DNA of 45,769 nucleotides from Rhodococcus sp. IEGM 1379 (GCF_030056815.1 NZ_JASHKR010000018.1:1-45769); one strand, 5' to 3'. Numbered from the stretch's first letter, positions 1 to 9,462 are shown. Numbers and translations are program-made. Notes: a model not told the origin generated them from the sequence alone.

Positions 1-650
1 GCATCGACATGAGCGAATACGGTGAGAAGCACTCGGTGGCCCGACTCGTCGGTGCCCCTCCGGGATACGTCGGTTACGAATCCGGCGGCCAGCTCACCGA
101 AGCAGTCCGTCGGCGCCCGTACTCGGTGGTTCTCTTCGACGAGGTCGAGAAGGCTCACCCCGACGTCTTCGACGTACTGCTCGCAGTGCTCGACGAAGGA
201 CGGCTCACCGACGGTCAAGGCCGTACGGTGGACTTCCGCAACACCATCTTGATCCTGACCTCGAACCTGGGATCGGGTGGCAACAAGGAACAGGTCATGG
301 ACGCAGTACGACGCGCGTTCAAGCCCGAGTTCATCAACCGTCTCGACGACGTGGTCATCTTCGATGCCCTGTCCGAAGAGCAGTTGGAGCACATCGTCGA
401 CATCCAGCTCGAGCAGTTGCAGAAGCGTCTGGCGATGCGTCGACTCACCCTCGACGTCAACGGCGCGGCCCGGATGTGGCTCGCGGTACGCGGTTACGAC
501 CCGTTGTACGGCGCTCGGCCACTGCGCCGGTTGGTCCAACAGGCCATCGGCGACCAGCTCGCCAAGCTGCTCCTGGCCGGCAAGGTCCAGGACGGCGATA
601 CGGTGCACGTCGGTGTCAGTGAGGATGCAGATCAGTTGGTTCTGTCCTGA
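1..650 (+). CDS. clpB: ATP-dependent disaggregase ClpB, C-terminal part (5' end outside window)
   Basis: ClpB is a cytosolic AAA+ hexamer that threads aggregated proteins through its pore together with DnaK/DnaJ/GrpE. Only the second AAA+ module and the C-terminal domain are in the window. Visible in order are the pore loop GYVG, a Walker B stretch [11 protein letters not shown], the sensor-1 segment LTSNLGS, the arginine-finger segment [11 protein letters not shown] and the sensor-2 motif GARPLRR. The frame is open to the left edge, so the start lies upstream of the window. The stop TGA is at 648-650 and a strong hairpin terminator follows. Family identity is very secure; the rest of the gene cannot be judged here. 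Confidence 0.97.
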   Translation, partial: IDMSEYGEKHSVARLVGAPPGYVGYESGGQLTEAVRRRPYSVVLFDEVEKAHPDVFDVLLAVLDEGRLTDGQGRTVDFRNTILILTSNLGSGGNKEQVMDAVRRAFKPEFINRLDDVVIFDALSEEQLEHIVDIQLEQLQKRLAMRRLTLDVNGAARMWLAVRGYDPLYGARPLRRLVQQAIGDQLAKLLLAGKVQDGDTVHVGVSEDADQLVLS

Positions 651-684
651 TCATGTGAACGCGCCTGATCGGGTGAACTGAAAT

Positions 685-718
685 GCCCCGCCGATCCACT
701 TCGGATCGGCGGGGCTTT
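685..718 (+). terminator. Rho-independent terminator after clpB
   Basis: A perfect 13-bp stem (GCCCCGCCGATCC at 685-697, its complement at 703-715) with a 5-nt loop is followed by TTT. It lies 35 bp after the clpB stop and separates it from the next gene. Confidence 0.85.
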
Positions 719-805
719 CGCATTTTGTTCTACGCTGGATGGCTGAATGCTCGACCGGCGGATGTACGTCCGCACTCGCATGTCCGAACTGAAGGTGGGC
801 TAGCC

Positions 806-1645
806 ATGACTGATCAGAACGATCCGCGAAACCCTGGCGGCGACCCGAACCCGGATCAGCCGACCGAGCACTTCGAGATTCCGCGGCAGTATCAGGGGCA
901 ACAGCAATACCCCTACGGTGGGCCGGATCAGACCACGGAGAACCTGGGTCAGCAATACCCGCCGAACCAGCCGAATCCGACGCAGGCGTTTCCGGCCTAC
1001 AACCCGCAGCTCGATCCGGGGGCGCCGCCACCAGGCGCGACGCAGGCTTACCCGCCGTACTCGGAGCAATATCCGGTGGCCGGTGGGAGAGCCGGCGGCG
1101 GGATTCCGCCCGAACAACCGTTCATCGACAACGGATCGCCGGACGGGGGAAAGCGTCGCAAATTCGGAACCTGGATTGCAGCCGGCGTCGTCGGAGTTCT
1201 TGTTGCCGTCATCGCGATCATCGGTCTGTCAGTCTTCGGCTCGTCGAATGATTCCGGAACTCAGACGGCATTTGTTCCGCCGACAACCAATGCACCGGCG
1301 CCCACAACGCCAAAACCCAAGACCACCACACCGGCGCCGTCGCCCACGACGACATCTCCCCTCGACAAGCTGCCCGGCGGACTCGGCGACGTGATCGGCA
1401 AAGCCGGCGGAGCCGTCGGCACAGTCGTCTCCAACGACGGCACCACCCTGGTCATCAACTCGATCGGTGGGTCTCAGACCACCGTCCTCACCACGCCGGA
1501 AACCACGTTGATCGCGTTCAACCGCTCGTCCGTCGCAGATCTGCAACCGGGGGACAACATCGTCGTCGACGGCACTCCGCTGGAGAACGGCACGATGACC
1601 GCCAAAACAATTCTCGACACCTCATTGCCGTCGTTCGGTAACTAG
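806..1645 (+). CDS. Single-pass envelope protein with extracytoplasmic DUF5666 domain
   Basis: A 279-residue protein of unknown function. The first ~110 residues are rich in Pro, Gln, Tyr and Asn and should be cytoplasmic and disordered. One membrane segment follows (about residues 119-138, WIAAGVVGVLVAVIAIIGL), then a Thr/Pro-rich linker. A C-terminal beta domain carries GTVVSNDGTTLVI and LQPGDNIVVDG, which resembles DUF5666. Start ATG 806 is preferred because GAAGGTGGG sits 7 bp upstream; an upstream in-frame start at 683 would overlap the clpB terminator. The layout (disordered head, one helix, outside domain) resembles actinobacterial cell-envelope proteins, but no partner or activity can be named. 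Confidence 0.85.
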   Translation: MTDQNDPRNPGGDPNPDQPTEHFEIPRQYQGQQQYPYGGPDQTTENLGQQYPPNQPNPTQAFPAYNPQLDPGAPPPGATQAYPPYSEQYPVAGGRAGGGIPPEQPFIDNGSPDGGKRRKFGTWIAAGVVGVLVAVIAIIGLSVFGSSNDSGTQTAFVPPTTNAPAPTTPKPKTTTPAPSPTTTSPLDKLPGGLGDVIGKAGGAVGTVVSNDGTTLVINSIGGSQTTVLTTPETTLIAFNRSSVADLQPGDNIVVDGTPLENGTMTAKTILDTSLPSFGN

Positions 1646-1647
1646 AG

Positions 1648-1665
1648 CTTGCCGACGTCGGCAAG
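1648..1665. repeat. 18-bp perfect palindrome
   Basis: CTTGCCGACGTCGGCAAG is a perfect palindrome directly after the DUF5666 gene stop. It could form a stem in RNA or be a dimeric protein site. No T-run follows, so a terminator role is uncertain. Confidence 0.5.
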
Positions 1666-1730
1666 GACACACCGGACACATTCGTCAGGGTGTCGCGGGA
1701 GGTTGTCGTCTTAAGTCGCTACTCTGAGCA

Positions 1731-2615
1731 GTGATGACTGGAATGTGGTTCGGACTCGCAGCAATAGCACTCGCCGGCGCGGGTGCGCTTCTGTACGTCG
1801 ATCGAACGAGGCGCGATCAATCCGGCCGAGTACGTCAGATCTGGGCAAAAGCGCAGGGCTACACGTATACGGGCAGTGACGATCAGCTGGCAGGCGAGTG
1901 GCATCGCGCAGCGATGGCCAATCAGGATTATCTGACTGCGACCGACGTCGTGCGCGGCAATCGTCGCGGTGAGCAGTTCGTGCTCTTCGACCTCGAAGAA
2001 ACCGCCACCATCGTGGCTGTTCGACGCGAGATCGGATCCGACGTCGATATCGATCTCCGTTTGAAGTCGACGGCTCCGCCCAAGGACGGCGACCTCAATC
2101 TGCTGGGCGCAATCGGACCGCGTGTTGTATTTGCCACGGACCTCGAGATCGCCCGCCGAGTCTGTGACCAGCGGATGGTCGCGTTCACCGAATCAGTACC
2201 CCCGGCTTTGAGCATGCTGTGGAGTGAGGGTCGTTGGACCCTGGGTTCATTGCCGGTATCGAGCAGCGGCCGCGATTGGGACGCCGCTATCGAAGCTGTT
2301 GCCCGGTTGTCCGGCATCCTGCACGTACTTCCTCCGGTCACCGATCCGAGCGAACTCGAAGTTGATCACGACCCGACGCGACCGCGCCCCCGCCCGGACG
2401 TTTCCGACGCACCGGTCGTCAGTGATTCCGATGCACCCGTAGCGCGCGACCTACCGTCAGCCGTTCGAGATGTGCCCCGTCGAGAGGCTCCGGAGTCGCA
2501 GCGTCGAGAGGCTCCGGAGTCGCAGCGTCGAAACGCACCGGCACCCGACCCCTCGAACACACCGAAACCAGGTTCCGGCCCACAACGTTCAGGAACCGTC
2601 CGACCCGTCGATTGA
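1731..2615 (+). CDS. Conserved membrane-anchored protein, Rv0383c-like
   Basis: A 294-residue protein with an N-terminal membrane anchor (about residues 5-23, MWFGLAAIALAGAGALLYV), a soluble domain to about residue 205, and a low-complexity acidic/basic Pro-rich tail. The place next to clpB and near pyrE matches what I recall for M. tuberculosis Rv0383c, annotated there as a conserved secreted protein of unknown role. GTG 1731 and ATG 1734 are both possible starts, with no clear Shine-Dalgarno. The tail contains an exact 21-bp tandem duplication (2480-2521), giving the peptide REAPESQ twice, followed by a third degenerate copy. Function is unknown. Confidence 0.8.
   Translation: MMTGMWFGLAAIALAGAGALLYVDRTRRDQSGRVRQIWAKAQGYTYTGSDDQLAGEWHRAAMANQDYLTATDVVRGNRRGEQFVLFDLEETATIVAVRREIGSDVDIDLRLKSTAPPKDGDLNLLGAIGPRVVFATDLEIARRVCDQRMVAFTESVPPALSMLWSEGRWTLGSLPVSSSGRDWDAAIEAVARLSGILHVLPPVTDPSELEVDHDPTRPRPRPDVSDAPVVSDSDAPVARDLPSAVRDVPRREAPESQRREAPESQRRNAPAPDPSNTPKPGSGPQRSGTVRPVD
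2480..2530 (+). repeat. In-frame 21-bp tandem duplication in the Rv0383c-like gene
   Basis: The unit CGAGAGGCTCCGGAGTCGCA plus one base occurs twice exactly from 2480 to 2521 and a third, decayed copy (CGAAACGCACCGGC...) begins at 2528. It extends the disordered tail by seven residues per copy. Confidence 0.8.
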
Positions 2616-2665
2616 GACAGGGGTAAGCCGCACCTTTCGCGGCGTGACGCACTAGCGTGGCCGGT

Positions 2666-3466
2666 ATGTCGTCATCGAACTCGGATCGCCCTGTGCGTCC
2701 TGTAGCCCTGATCACCGGTCCCACTTCAGGTCTCGGTGCAGGGTTCGCCAAAAAATATGCATCGCTCGGTTACGACCTGGTACTTGTCGCTCGCGACGAA
2801 GTGAGACTGCACGATCTTGCATCGGAACTGTCCACCATGTTCAGCACCGAATCCGAAATTCTTGTTGCCGACCTCGCGACGGAACCGGGGCGTGACGCGG
2901 TTGCCGATCGCTTGGCCAAGGGCGTCGAAGTTCTGGTCAACAACGCCGGGTTCGGTACGTCGGGAGAATTTTGGACCTCTGATCCGGCGCTCCTGCAATC
3001 TCAACTCGATGTCAATGTCACCGCCGTGATGCGTCTGACCCGCGCCGCATTGCCCAGCATGATCGCGTCCGCACACGGAACGATCCTCAACGTCGCGAGT
3101 GTGGCCGGATTGCTGCCCGGGACCAGTTCGGCGTACTCGGCAAGCAAGGCGTACGTGATTTCGTTCACCGAAGGGCTGGCCGGAAGATTGGCCGGAACGG
3201 GTGTTCAGGTCCAGGCTCTGTGCCCGGGTTTCATCCATACGGAGTTTCACGAGCGGGCCGGGCTGGAGATGTCTGCGATGCCGAAGGCGATGTGGTTGAG
3301 CGTCGATCAGGTGGTCGCGGCATCGATGAAAGACTTGGCAGACAACAAGGTCATCAGCATTCCCGGAATCCAGTACAAGGTGCTCACTACTGCTGGTCGT
3401 CTCATTCCCAAGGGGCTGGTTCGCAAGATGACCAAATTTGTCGCCCGAGGTCAGGGTCGCACGTAA
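2666..3466 (+). CDS. Short-chain dehydrogenase/reductase (SDR)
   Basis: A 266-residue classical SDR, a cytosolic NAD(P)-dependent oxidoreductase with a Rossmann fold. The cofactor glycine motif TGPTSGLG is at about residues 18-25, NNAG at about 92-95 and the catalytic YSASK at about 153-157. The C-terminal part (PKAMWLSVDQVV and following) resembles the DltE/YqjQ-like group often linked to lipid or ketone reduction. Substrate cannot be told. Start ATG 2666 is used; GTG 2657 is in frame and equally possible, as neither has a good ribosome site. It lies 54 bp upstream of pyrE on the same strand and may be cotranscribed with it. Confidence 0.88.
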   Translation: MSSSNSDRPVRPVALITGPTSGLGAGFAKKYASLGYDLVLVARDEVRLHDLASELSTMFSTESEILVADLATEPGRDAVADRLAKGVEVLVNNAGFGTSGEFWTSDPALLQSQLDVNVTAVMRLTRAALPSMIASAHGTILNVASVAGLLPGTSSAYSASKAYVISFTEGLAGRLAGTGVQVQALCPGFIHTEFHERAGLEMSAMPKAMWLSVDQVVAASMKDLADNKVISIPGIQYKVLTTAGRLIPKGLVRKMTKFVARGQGRT

Positions 3467-3520
3467 ATGTCGAGCCCGATGATTATTGCCACGGCGCCGC
3501 GGTCGGTAGGCTGAGCACTC

Positions 3521-4054
3521 ATGAGCGATCGTGAAGATTTGGCTGCGCTGGTGCGTGAATTGGCTGTTGTACATGGAAAGGTGACGTTGTCTTCGGGCAA
3601 GGAAGCCGACTATTACGTCGACCTTCGTCGTGCGACGCTTCACCACAAGGCCGGACCGTTGATCGGTTCGTTGCTGCGTGACCTGGTTGCGGATTGGGAT
3701 TTTGACGCAGTCGGCGGTTTGACGATGGGCGCAGACCCCGTCGCGATGGCCATCATGCATGCGCCCGGGCGTCCGATCGACGCGTTTGTCGTTCGTAAGG
3801 CTGCCAAGGCGCACGGAATGCAACGTCAGATCGAGGGCCCCGATGTGGTCGGCAAGCGCGTTCTTGTTGTCGAGGACACCACGACGACAGGTAACTCTCC
3901 GCTGACGGCAGTCAAGGCTCTTCGCGACGCCGGCGCCATCGTGGTCGGTGTGGCAACCGTAGTGGACCGAGCGACCGGCGCAGACGCCGTCATCGGAGCC
4001 GAAGGCGTCGAGTACCGCTCACTGCTGGGCTTGGAAGACCTGAATTTGGACTAG
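3521..4054 (+). CDS. pyrE: Orotate phosphoribosyltransferase
   Basis: It converts orotate and PRPP to orotidine 5'-monophosphate, the fifth step of de novo pyrimidine synthesis. The 177 residues contain the 13-residue PRPP loop VLVVEDTTTTGNS at 114-126 and the N-terminal KVTLSSGKEADYYVDLR segment typical of PyrE, with the length of short actinobacterial forms. ATG 3521 is the only sensible start. The TAG stop is the first part of a long palindrome shared with the convergent MarR gene. Placement close to clpB and an Rv0383c-like gene agrees with the mycobacterial order. Confidence 0.95.
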   Translation: MSDREDLAALVRELAVVHGKVTLSSGKEADYYVDLRRATLHHKAGPLIGSLLRDLVADWDFDAVGGLTMGADPVAMAIMHAPGRPIDAFVVRKAAKAHGMQRQIEGPDVVGKRVLVVEDTTTTGNSPLTAVKALRDAGAIVVGVATVVDRATGADAVIGAEGVEYRSLLGLEDLNLD

Positions 4055-4103
4055 CGCCTGTGCGCCTTTTTGGTAGCGCCCGCTACCAAAAAGGCTCACA
4101 GGG
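4055..4103. terminator. Long palindromic bidirectional terminator (dispersed element, copy 1)
   Basis: Arms of 22 nt (4057-4078 and 4081-4102) match at 21 positions around a 2-nt loop, with the core CCTTTTTGGTAG and its complement, so a T5 or A5 run is embedded in each arm. It follows the pyrE TAG directly and contains the TGA of the opposing MarR gene (4096-4098). A related copy lies at 30285-30335, also between convergent genes. Confidence 0.8.
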
Positions 4104-4539
4104 CGGAACGCCCATGGATCATGGATCGTAGCTCGGCGAGTCCTTGTGTCAGCCGCTCGATCTGCTCGGGTTCGAGGTGGCTGAAGTGTGGGACTAGAGC
4201 ATCGGCGATTGCGTTTCGCCCGTCCGCGAGAGTCTTCTGCCCGACGTCGGTCATTGCGACTCGGACTGCTCGGGCATCGTCAGGGTCGGAGCTGCGTTCG
4301 ACGAGTCCGCGTTCGCTGAGGGTGCGTAGGACAGCGGTCGCCGACGGTTGTGATGAATGGTCGAGACGGGCGAAGTCGCTGATACGCATTTCCCCGTGTT
4401 CTTCGAGCAGTGCCAGCGCGCGGAGCCACGTTCGGGGATAGCGCTCTGAGGCAAGTGAAGTCGCCATTTTTGTGAAGCGGTGAGTGTTGCTTACCAGCTC
4501 GACCAGTAGGTCGCGTCGTCGCTGTTCTTGATCTGGCAC
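4096..4539 (-). CDS. MarR-family transcriptional regulator
   Basis: A 147-residue winged-helix repressor type protein. The DNA-binding part reads MRISDFARLDHSSQPSATAVLRTL (recognition region, broken here by no gap in the protein) followed by the wing residues SSDPDDARAVRV, which is the MarR signature D.DAR. Start GTG 4539 gives a normal MarR length; a longer frame back to 4635 would run through the divergent promoter. It is transcribed away from the acyltransferase gene and the 19-bp palindrome between them is a likely operator. Ligand and full regulon are unknown. Its stop codon lies within the palindrome shared with pyrE. Confidence 0.88.
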   Translation of the reverse strand: MPDQEQRRRDLLVELVSNTHRFTKMATSLASERYPRTWLRALALLEEHGEMRISDFARLDHSSQPSATAVLRTLSERGLVERSSDPDDARAVRVAMTDVGQKTLADGRNAIADALVPHFSHLEPEQIERLTQGLAELRSMIHGRSAL

Positions 4540-4546
4540 GCCCGTA

Positions 4547-4565
4547 TCATTGCATAGGGTAATGA
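4547..4565. promoter_or_regulatory. Candidate MarR operator
   Basis: TCATTGCATAGGGTAATGA is an imperfect 19-bp palindrome with arms TCATTRC and GYAATGA, 7 bp upstream of the MarR GTG and between it and the divergent acyltransferase. Size and position fit MarR-type operators. The assignment is inferred. Confidence 0.55.
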
Positions 4566-4629
4566 GTGTGTAAAACTTCGCGTCGGTGACGCAGAGTGCA
4601 CAGTGTCTAGTATCGGTGAGGTAGATGCT

Positions 4630-5334
4630 GTGCAACTGGACGGGGATGTCGGCGTGCTCTATCGGCTATTCAAATATGTATTGATCGGCCCGGTTCTCTG
4701 GGTGTTCGGGCGGCCGACAATAGAAGGCCGCGACAACATTCCGAAACATGGCCCGGTGATTCTCGCGGGCAACCATCGAGCCGTCGTGGACTCGTTTTTT
4801 CTTGTGCTGAAGGTACGTCGGCGGATTACGTTTGTCGCCAAGAGCGAGTACTTCACGGGCAGCGGCATCAAGGGTGCGTTGCAACGGTGGTTCTTCGGTG
4901 GCGCGGGTCAGGTTCCGATCGATCGCACGGGGGCCGACGCGTCGCGTGCTGCGCTGGACACCGCGATTGGAATCCTCGATACCGGTGGGGTGTGGGGGAT
5001 CTATCCCGAGGGGACACGGTCGCCGGACGGACGCTTGCACAAGGGTAAGACGGGCGTCATACGTGTTGCGTTGGAAACCGGAGTCCCGGTCATTCCCGTT
5101 GTCGTTCACGGTGGTGACGCCGTGAATCCGCCGGGGACCCGGATGTGGCGATTCAGCAGGGTTCGAATCGTTGTGGGGCAACCTATCGATTTCTCGCGGT
5201 ATCGCGAACTACGCGCCAATCAGGCCGTGGTGCGCGCCGCGACAGACGAACTGATGGCGACTTTGTGCGACCTCTCCGGTCAGGACTACGTCGACGAATA
5301 CGGCGCGGACGTCAAATCCCGCGATGCTGCCTGA
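4630..5334 (+). CDS. 1-acyl-sn-glycerol-3-phosphate acyltransferase family protein (PlsC-like)
   Basis: A 234-residue PlsC-family acyltransferase, a membrane-associated enzyme type that moves an acyl chain from acyl-CoA or acyl-ACP to lysophosphatidate or another lipid acceptor. The catalytic NHxxxxD motif is NHRAVVD at about residues 48-54 and the acceptor-binding motif is YPEGTRS near residue 124. Start GTG 4630 is chosen because GGTGAGG lies 8 bp upstream; GTG 4603 would add nine residues. It is divergent from a MarR regulator and followed by a YhhN protein and an SDR on the same strand, which suggests a small lipid-metabolism cluster. The exact acceptor is unknown. Confidence 0.88.
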   Translation: MQLDGDVGVLYRLFKYVLIGPVLWVFGRPTIEGRDNIPKHGPVILAGNHRAVVDSFFLVLKVRRRITFVAKSEYFTGSGIKGALQRWFFGGAGQVPIDRTGADASRAALDTAIGILDTGGVWGIYPEGTRSPDGRLHKGKTGVIRVALETGVPVIPVVVHGGDAVNPPGTRMWRFSRVRIVVGQPIDFSRYRELRANQAVVRAATDELMATLCDLSGQDYVDEYGADVKSRDAA

Positions 5335-5421
5335 ATTACCCAGTACGGTCGACTCGGACGTGGTACCACCTCCGTCTCCGACGGTATTTCACTCAGGTGC
5401 CGCAAAGCGAGGAGGACTGGC

Positions 5422-6132
5422 ATGGCAGGTAAATGGGGCATCGAGCACGCAGTTTTTGTGGCAGCGACGGCGGCAACCGTAGCGGGAGCAGTGCTCGGCA
5501 ATGAGCGTGTTCAGCAGATCGCCAAGCCGCTGATCGCACCGTCGCTCGCAGCGCGGGTGTTGCGCAAGCGATCCGAGACGGACACCGCGGACACCGCTCT
5601 GCTTCTGGTCGGCCTTGCTGCGGCAACCATCGGCGATGTGTTCATGATCGACCCCGACAACGACGGTCGATTGGTGAAGGGCGCATCGTCGTTCGCGGTG
5701 ATGCAGGCGAGCTATTCGGCGCTGTTGTTGCGACGGGGCGCGCGGCCGACGAAGGCGGCGCTCAAACCGCGAGTCAGTGGATGGTCCACAGCTTCTGGAC
5801 TGCTGCGCGCGAAGGCGCCGTCGGTGTCGACGCCGTTGACCGGATACGGGTTGATGTTGGGTACCACCTCGACACTGTCGGCAGATCCCGGGTTGTCGCC
5901 GCAATCGAAGTCAGTGCTCGACGTGGTGGTGCCGAACGGCGACCGACGGTCATGGCTCGGTCTGGGTGGCGTGCTGTTCACCGCTTCCGACGGACTGATT
6001 GTTGTGCGACGCTTGTTTATTCGCGGCAATGCGGGCCGAGCAGCTGCCGAGGGCATCATTCTGGCGTCGTATGCGGCTGCGCAGTTGATGCTGGTCGAGG
6101 GCATGCTCGCGCTCGGGCGCAAGAAGGTCTGA
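5422..6132 (+). CDS. YhhN-family membrane protein (lysoplasmalogenase-like)
   Basis: A 236-residue polytopic membrane protein resembling the YhhN/TMEM86 family, some of whose members hydrolyse the vinyl-ether bond of lysoplasmalogen. The conserved acidic positions appear in LAAATIGDVFM (about residues 70-80) and in TASDGLIVVRR (near residue 190). About seven hydrophobic stretches are visible, with a polar loop around residues 105-135. GAGGAGG 6 bp upstream supports ATG 5422. It precedes an SDR with 3 bp between stop and start, so they are probably cotranscribed. Enzyme activity in this genus is not established, so only the family is claimed. Confidence 0.8.
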   Translation: MAGKWGIEHAVFVAATAATVAGAVLGNERVQQIAKPLIAPSLAARVLRKRSETDTADTALLLVGLAAATIGDVFMIDPDNDGRLVKGASSFAVMQASYSALLLRRGARPTKAALKPRVSGWSTASGLLRAKAPSVSTPLTGYGLMLGTTSTLSADPGLSPQSKSVLDVVVPNGDRRSWLGLGGVLFTASDGLIVVRRLFIRGNAGRAAAEGIILASYAAAQLMLVEGMLALGRKKV

Positions 6133-6135
6133 CGG

Positions 6136-6918
<783 letters not shown>

Positions 6919-6985
6919 TAGGTCTCGCGATATAGTTCATGTTCGATCCGTCGGTCGAGAAAAGACGTGCGTGGAGGTTGTTCGA

Positions 6986-7591
6986 GTGGTTCGTGGTCGC
7001 TGGGGATTGCTGTGTGTCGGCGTGGGTTCGGTGCTGGTGCTGACCGGGTGCGGCGGAGAGGCGGAATCGGAACCGACTGTGGCGGCGCTGCCCAGTTCGA
7101 CAGTTCCGGCGGCCGCCTCGACGACCACGACGGTTCCGATTGCCACGACAACAACCACCACGACGGTGCCCGTCACCACCACCACCGTGGCCCCGACGAC
7201 AACGCTCACCGACGTGCATTTCGAGCGTAACGAGTCGTACTACTTCACCAGTCCGGACGGAAATTTCCAGTGCGGCATCATCAAACTGCCCACGCGCACC
7301 GAGGCGGGGTGTGAGGGAACGACCACTCCGATTCCGTCGCGCCCAGAAAATTGTATGGTCAACTGGGGCAATGGAATTCGCGTCGAAAATGAGGGTGAGG
7401 GCGCATTCATGTGCTCGGGTGGCCAGCTGTACACATCTGGTGGACCCGACACCGATCCGGTGCTTCCGGCCGGAACGCCACTGGCTAAGCTGGGCTTCAC
7501 ATGTACTACCACGGCGACGGATGTCTCGTGTGTCAATGAGCAGACAACCCACGGTTTCACCGTGGCTGCCGATTCCAACGAGGTGTTCTGA
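6986..7591 (+). CDS. Secreted lipoprotein with Thr-rich linker and Cys-rich C-terminal domain
   Basis: A 201-residue protein with a lipoprotein signal (LLCVGVGSVLVLTGCGG; lipobox LTGC, Cys near residue 23). An extreme Thr/Val/Pro linker spans about residues 40-75. The C-terminal domain has paired cysteines and FTSPDGNFQCGI ... FMCSGGQL ... FTCTTTATDVSCVN ... GFTVA, a pattern common in actinobacterial exported proteins. Start GTG 6986 is preferred since GTGGAGG ends 8 bp before it; GTG 6971 is the longer option. The stop overlaps the trmH-type start by one base (TGATG), which suggests coupling. The linker is probably glycosylated, as such Thr/Pro stretches often are in this group. Function unknown. 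Confidence 0.8.
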   Translation: MVRGRWGLLCVGVGSVLVLTGCGGEAESEPTVAALPSSTVPAAASTTTTVPIATTTTTTTVPVTTTTVAPTTTLTDVHFERNESYYFTSPDGNFQCGIIKLPTRTEAGCEGTTTPIPSRPENCMVNWGNGIRVENEGEGAFMCSGGQLYTSGGPDTDPVLPAGTPLAKLGFTCTTTATDVSCVNEQTTHGFTVAADSNEVF

Positions 7592-8271
7592 TGTCCGACG
7601 TGAGCGTTGATCCGGCCGACGAGGTCGGCCCGACAGAATGGGGCGAGAACCCCAACGGCGTCGGACCGTGGGCCGTGTTTCACGGAACAGAACTCCCGGC
7701 GGACGAGCGCTACGACCGGGAACTCCTGGCCGAGGGCGACCGGCGAAATGTGTTGGACGAGTATCGGTATTGGACACGCGAAGCGATAGTTGCCGACATC
7801 GATTCCCGGCGTCATCCCATGCATGTCGCGATCGAAAACTTTGCGCACGACGCCAACATCGGCACCGTGGTGCGCACTGCCAACGCCTTTGCCGCGGCAG
7901 CAGTACACATCGTGGGTCGACGTCGGTGGAACCGTCGTGGAGCGATGGTTACCGACCGGTACCAGCACATCGTGCACCATGCCGATATCGGTGAACTCGT
8001 CGAATACGCGCGTGAGAATTCGCTCACGATCGTTGCCGTCGACAACACACCCGGATCCGTTCCACTCGAAACGGCAAGCCTTCCGAAAGACTGCATCCTG
8101 TTGTTCGGGCAGGAAGGCCCCGGAGTTACGGAACTCGCGAAAGAGGTTGCGTCCATGACGGTATCGATCGCGCAGTTCGGCTCGACGCGCAGCATTAACG
8201 CTGGCGTGGCAGCGGGTATTGCAATGCATGCCTGGGTGCGCGAGCATGCGGATCTGCGCGACTCTCGTTGA
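7591..8271 (+). CDS. TrmH/SpoU-family RNA 2'-O-methyltransferase
   Basis: A 226-residue SPOUT-fold methyltransferase, predicted to methylate a ribose 2'-OH in tRNA or rRNA using S-adenosylmethionine. The three family motifs are visible: motif 1 around NFAHDANIGTVVRTANAF, motif 2 LLFGQEGPGVT, and motif 3 SINAGVAAGIAMHAW. The N-terminal ~60 residues are a short extension. Gene position between the pyrE region and GH76 agrees with what I recall as Rv0380c in M. tuberculosis. The ATG overlaps the previous stop by 1 bp. The target nucleotide cannot be read from the sequence. Confidence 0.92.
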   Translation: MSDVSVDPADEVGPTEWGENPNGVGPWAVFHGTELPADERYDRELLAEGDRRNVLDEYRYWTREAIVADIDSRRHPMHVAIENFAHDANIGTVVRTANAFAAAAVHIVGRRRWNRRGAMVTDRYQHIVHHADIGELVEYARENSLTIVAVDNTPGSVPLETASLPKDCILLFGQEGPGVTELAKEVASMTVSIAQFGSTRSINAGVAAGIAMHAWVREHADLRDSR

Positions 8272-8326
8272 CCTGAGCATCGCCACAGCAGTTACCGGCT
8301 AGCGCACGCGGCTCCGACAGACCAGG

Positions 8327-9460
8327 ATGTGTCCTATGCAGGAAGTGTGGGCGGAGCGCGCAGACGCGGCCGAAGGGGCAATAGTCAGTCGGCATCTGCG
8401 GCGGTTGTGGGGGATGCCCAGAACAGCATTGGGTGTCGTCGCCTGGCCTGCTGTGCGGCGTGAGCGCATGTTCCGGCCGTGGCATTACTGGTGGCAGGCA
8501 CACTTGCTCGACACTGCCGTCGATGCACTCGAACGCGACCCGACGCCCCGGCGTCGGCGCCGCGTTGCAAAGGTTGCGCGCGGCGTCCGCGTCCGGAATG
8601 TCAGCGCGTGGACCAACAACTACTACGACGACATGGCGTGGCTCGGCTTGTCGCTCGAACGCGCTCAACGACTCTTCTCGGTCGACCACCGCACCGCTGT
8701 CCAGGCACTCGAATCTCAACTCTTCGATTCCTGGGCGCCGGAGGACGGCGGCGGGATTCCGTGGTGCAAGGGTTCCGATTTCTACAACACACCCGCCAAC
8801 GGCCCGGCCGGAATCATGCTCGCTCGCACGGGAAAGCTGTGGCGAGCACAGGCAACTGCCGATTGGATCGACGAAACTCTGCGTGATCCCGAGTCCGGTC
8901 TGATCTTCGACGGTATCCGCCGCGACGGCACCCTCGAGCGTGCTGTCTACTCGTACTGCCAAGGCGTGACCCTCGGCCTCGAAACCGAATTGTCGACGAG
9001 GCTGGGTGAGCCGCGGCATCGGGAGCGTGTTCATGCGCTGGTCGACGCCGTGTACGACGGTATGACCGATCACGGCGTGATCACCGGTGGCGGTGGCGGT
9101 GACGGGGGCCTGTTCAACGCGATCCTGACGCGCTATCTGGCCTTCGTCGTAGTCAACCTGTCGTGGGAAACCAACGAGGATATTCGGGCGAAGGAGATCG
9201 CGGCGCAGATCGTTCTGGCGTCGGCGGAAGCAGCGTGGAAGAACCGCCTGCAGATCGAGGGATTGCCGCTGTTCGGTCACGACTGGACCGCGGATGCGAC
9301 CTTGCCCAGCCTCTCCGGTTCGCTGGCCACATTTGCCGGCGGCACCGTTCGCTCGTCGAGCGTCCCCGAGCGGGATCTATCGGTTCAGGTGGGCGGTTGG
9401 ATGCTGATGGAGGCGGCCTACGTCGTCTCGGCAGCAGGATATCCGCGCAAGCGTTCCTGA
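8327..9460 (+). CDS. Glycoside hydrolase family 76 protein (alpha-1,6-mannanase-like)
   Basis: A 377-residue (alpha/alpha)6-barrel protein of the GH76 family, whose characterised members cleave alpha-1,6-mannan. The paired catalytic aspartates are in WTNNYYDDMAWLGL at about residues 98-111, and KGSDFYNTPANGPAG is the second conserved block. No signal peptide or membrane segment is evident, so it looks cytoplasmic, which is odd for a mannan hydrolase in a bacterium with mannose-rich lipoglycans. ATG 8327 and ATG 8336 are both possible. It is convergent with a DedA gene with 2 bp between the stops. Position matches my recollection of Rv0365c. Confidence 0.88.
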   Translation: MCPMQEVWAERADAAEGAIVSRHLRRLWGMPRTALGVVAWPAVRRERMFRPWHYWWQAHLLDTAVDALERDPTPRRRRRVAKVARGVRVRNVSAWTNNYYDDMAWLGLSLERAQRLFSVDHRTAVQALESQLFDSWAPEDGGGIPWCKGSDFYNTPANGPAGIMLARTGKLWRAQATADWIDETLRDPESGLIFDGIRRDGTLERAVYSYCQGVTLGLETELSTRLGEPRHRERVHALVDAVYDGMTDHGVITGGGGGDGGLFNAILTRYLAFVVVNLSWETNEDIRAKEIAAQIVLASAEAAWKNRLQIEGLPLFGHDWTADATLPSLSGSLATFAGGTVRSSSVPERDLSVQVGGWMLMEAAYVVSAAGYPRKRS

Positions 9461-9462
9461 CA

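Noticed and set aside
2726-3823. Long minus-strand open frame opposite the SDR and pyrE
   Set aside because: It crosses two certain genes on the other strand and has a shadow-like composition.
4540-4635. N-terminal extension of the MarR protein
   Set aside because: It would translate the divergent promoter and operator and adds a Cys-rich head not typical of MarR.
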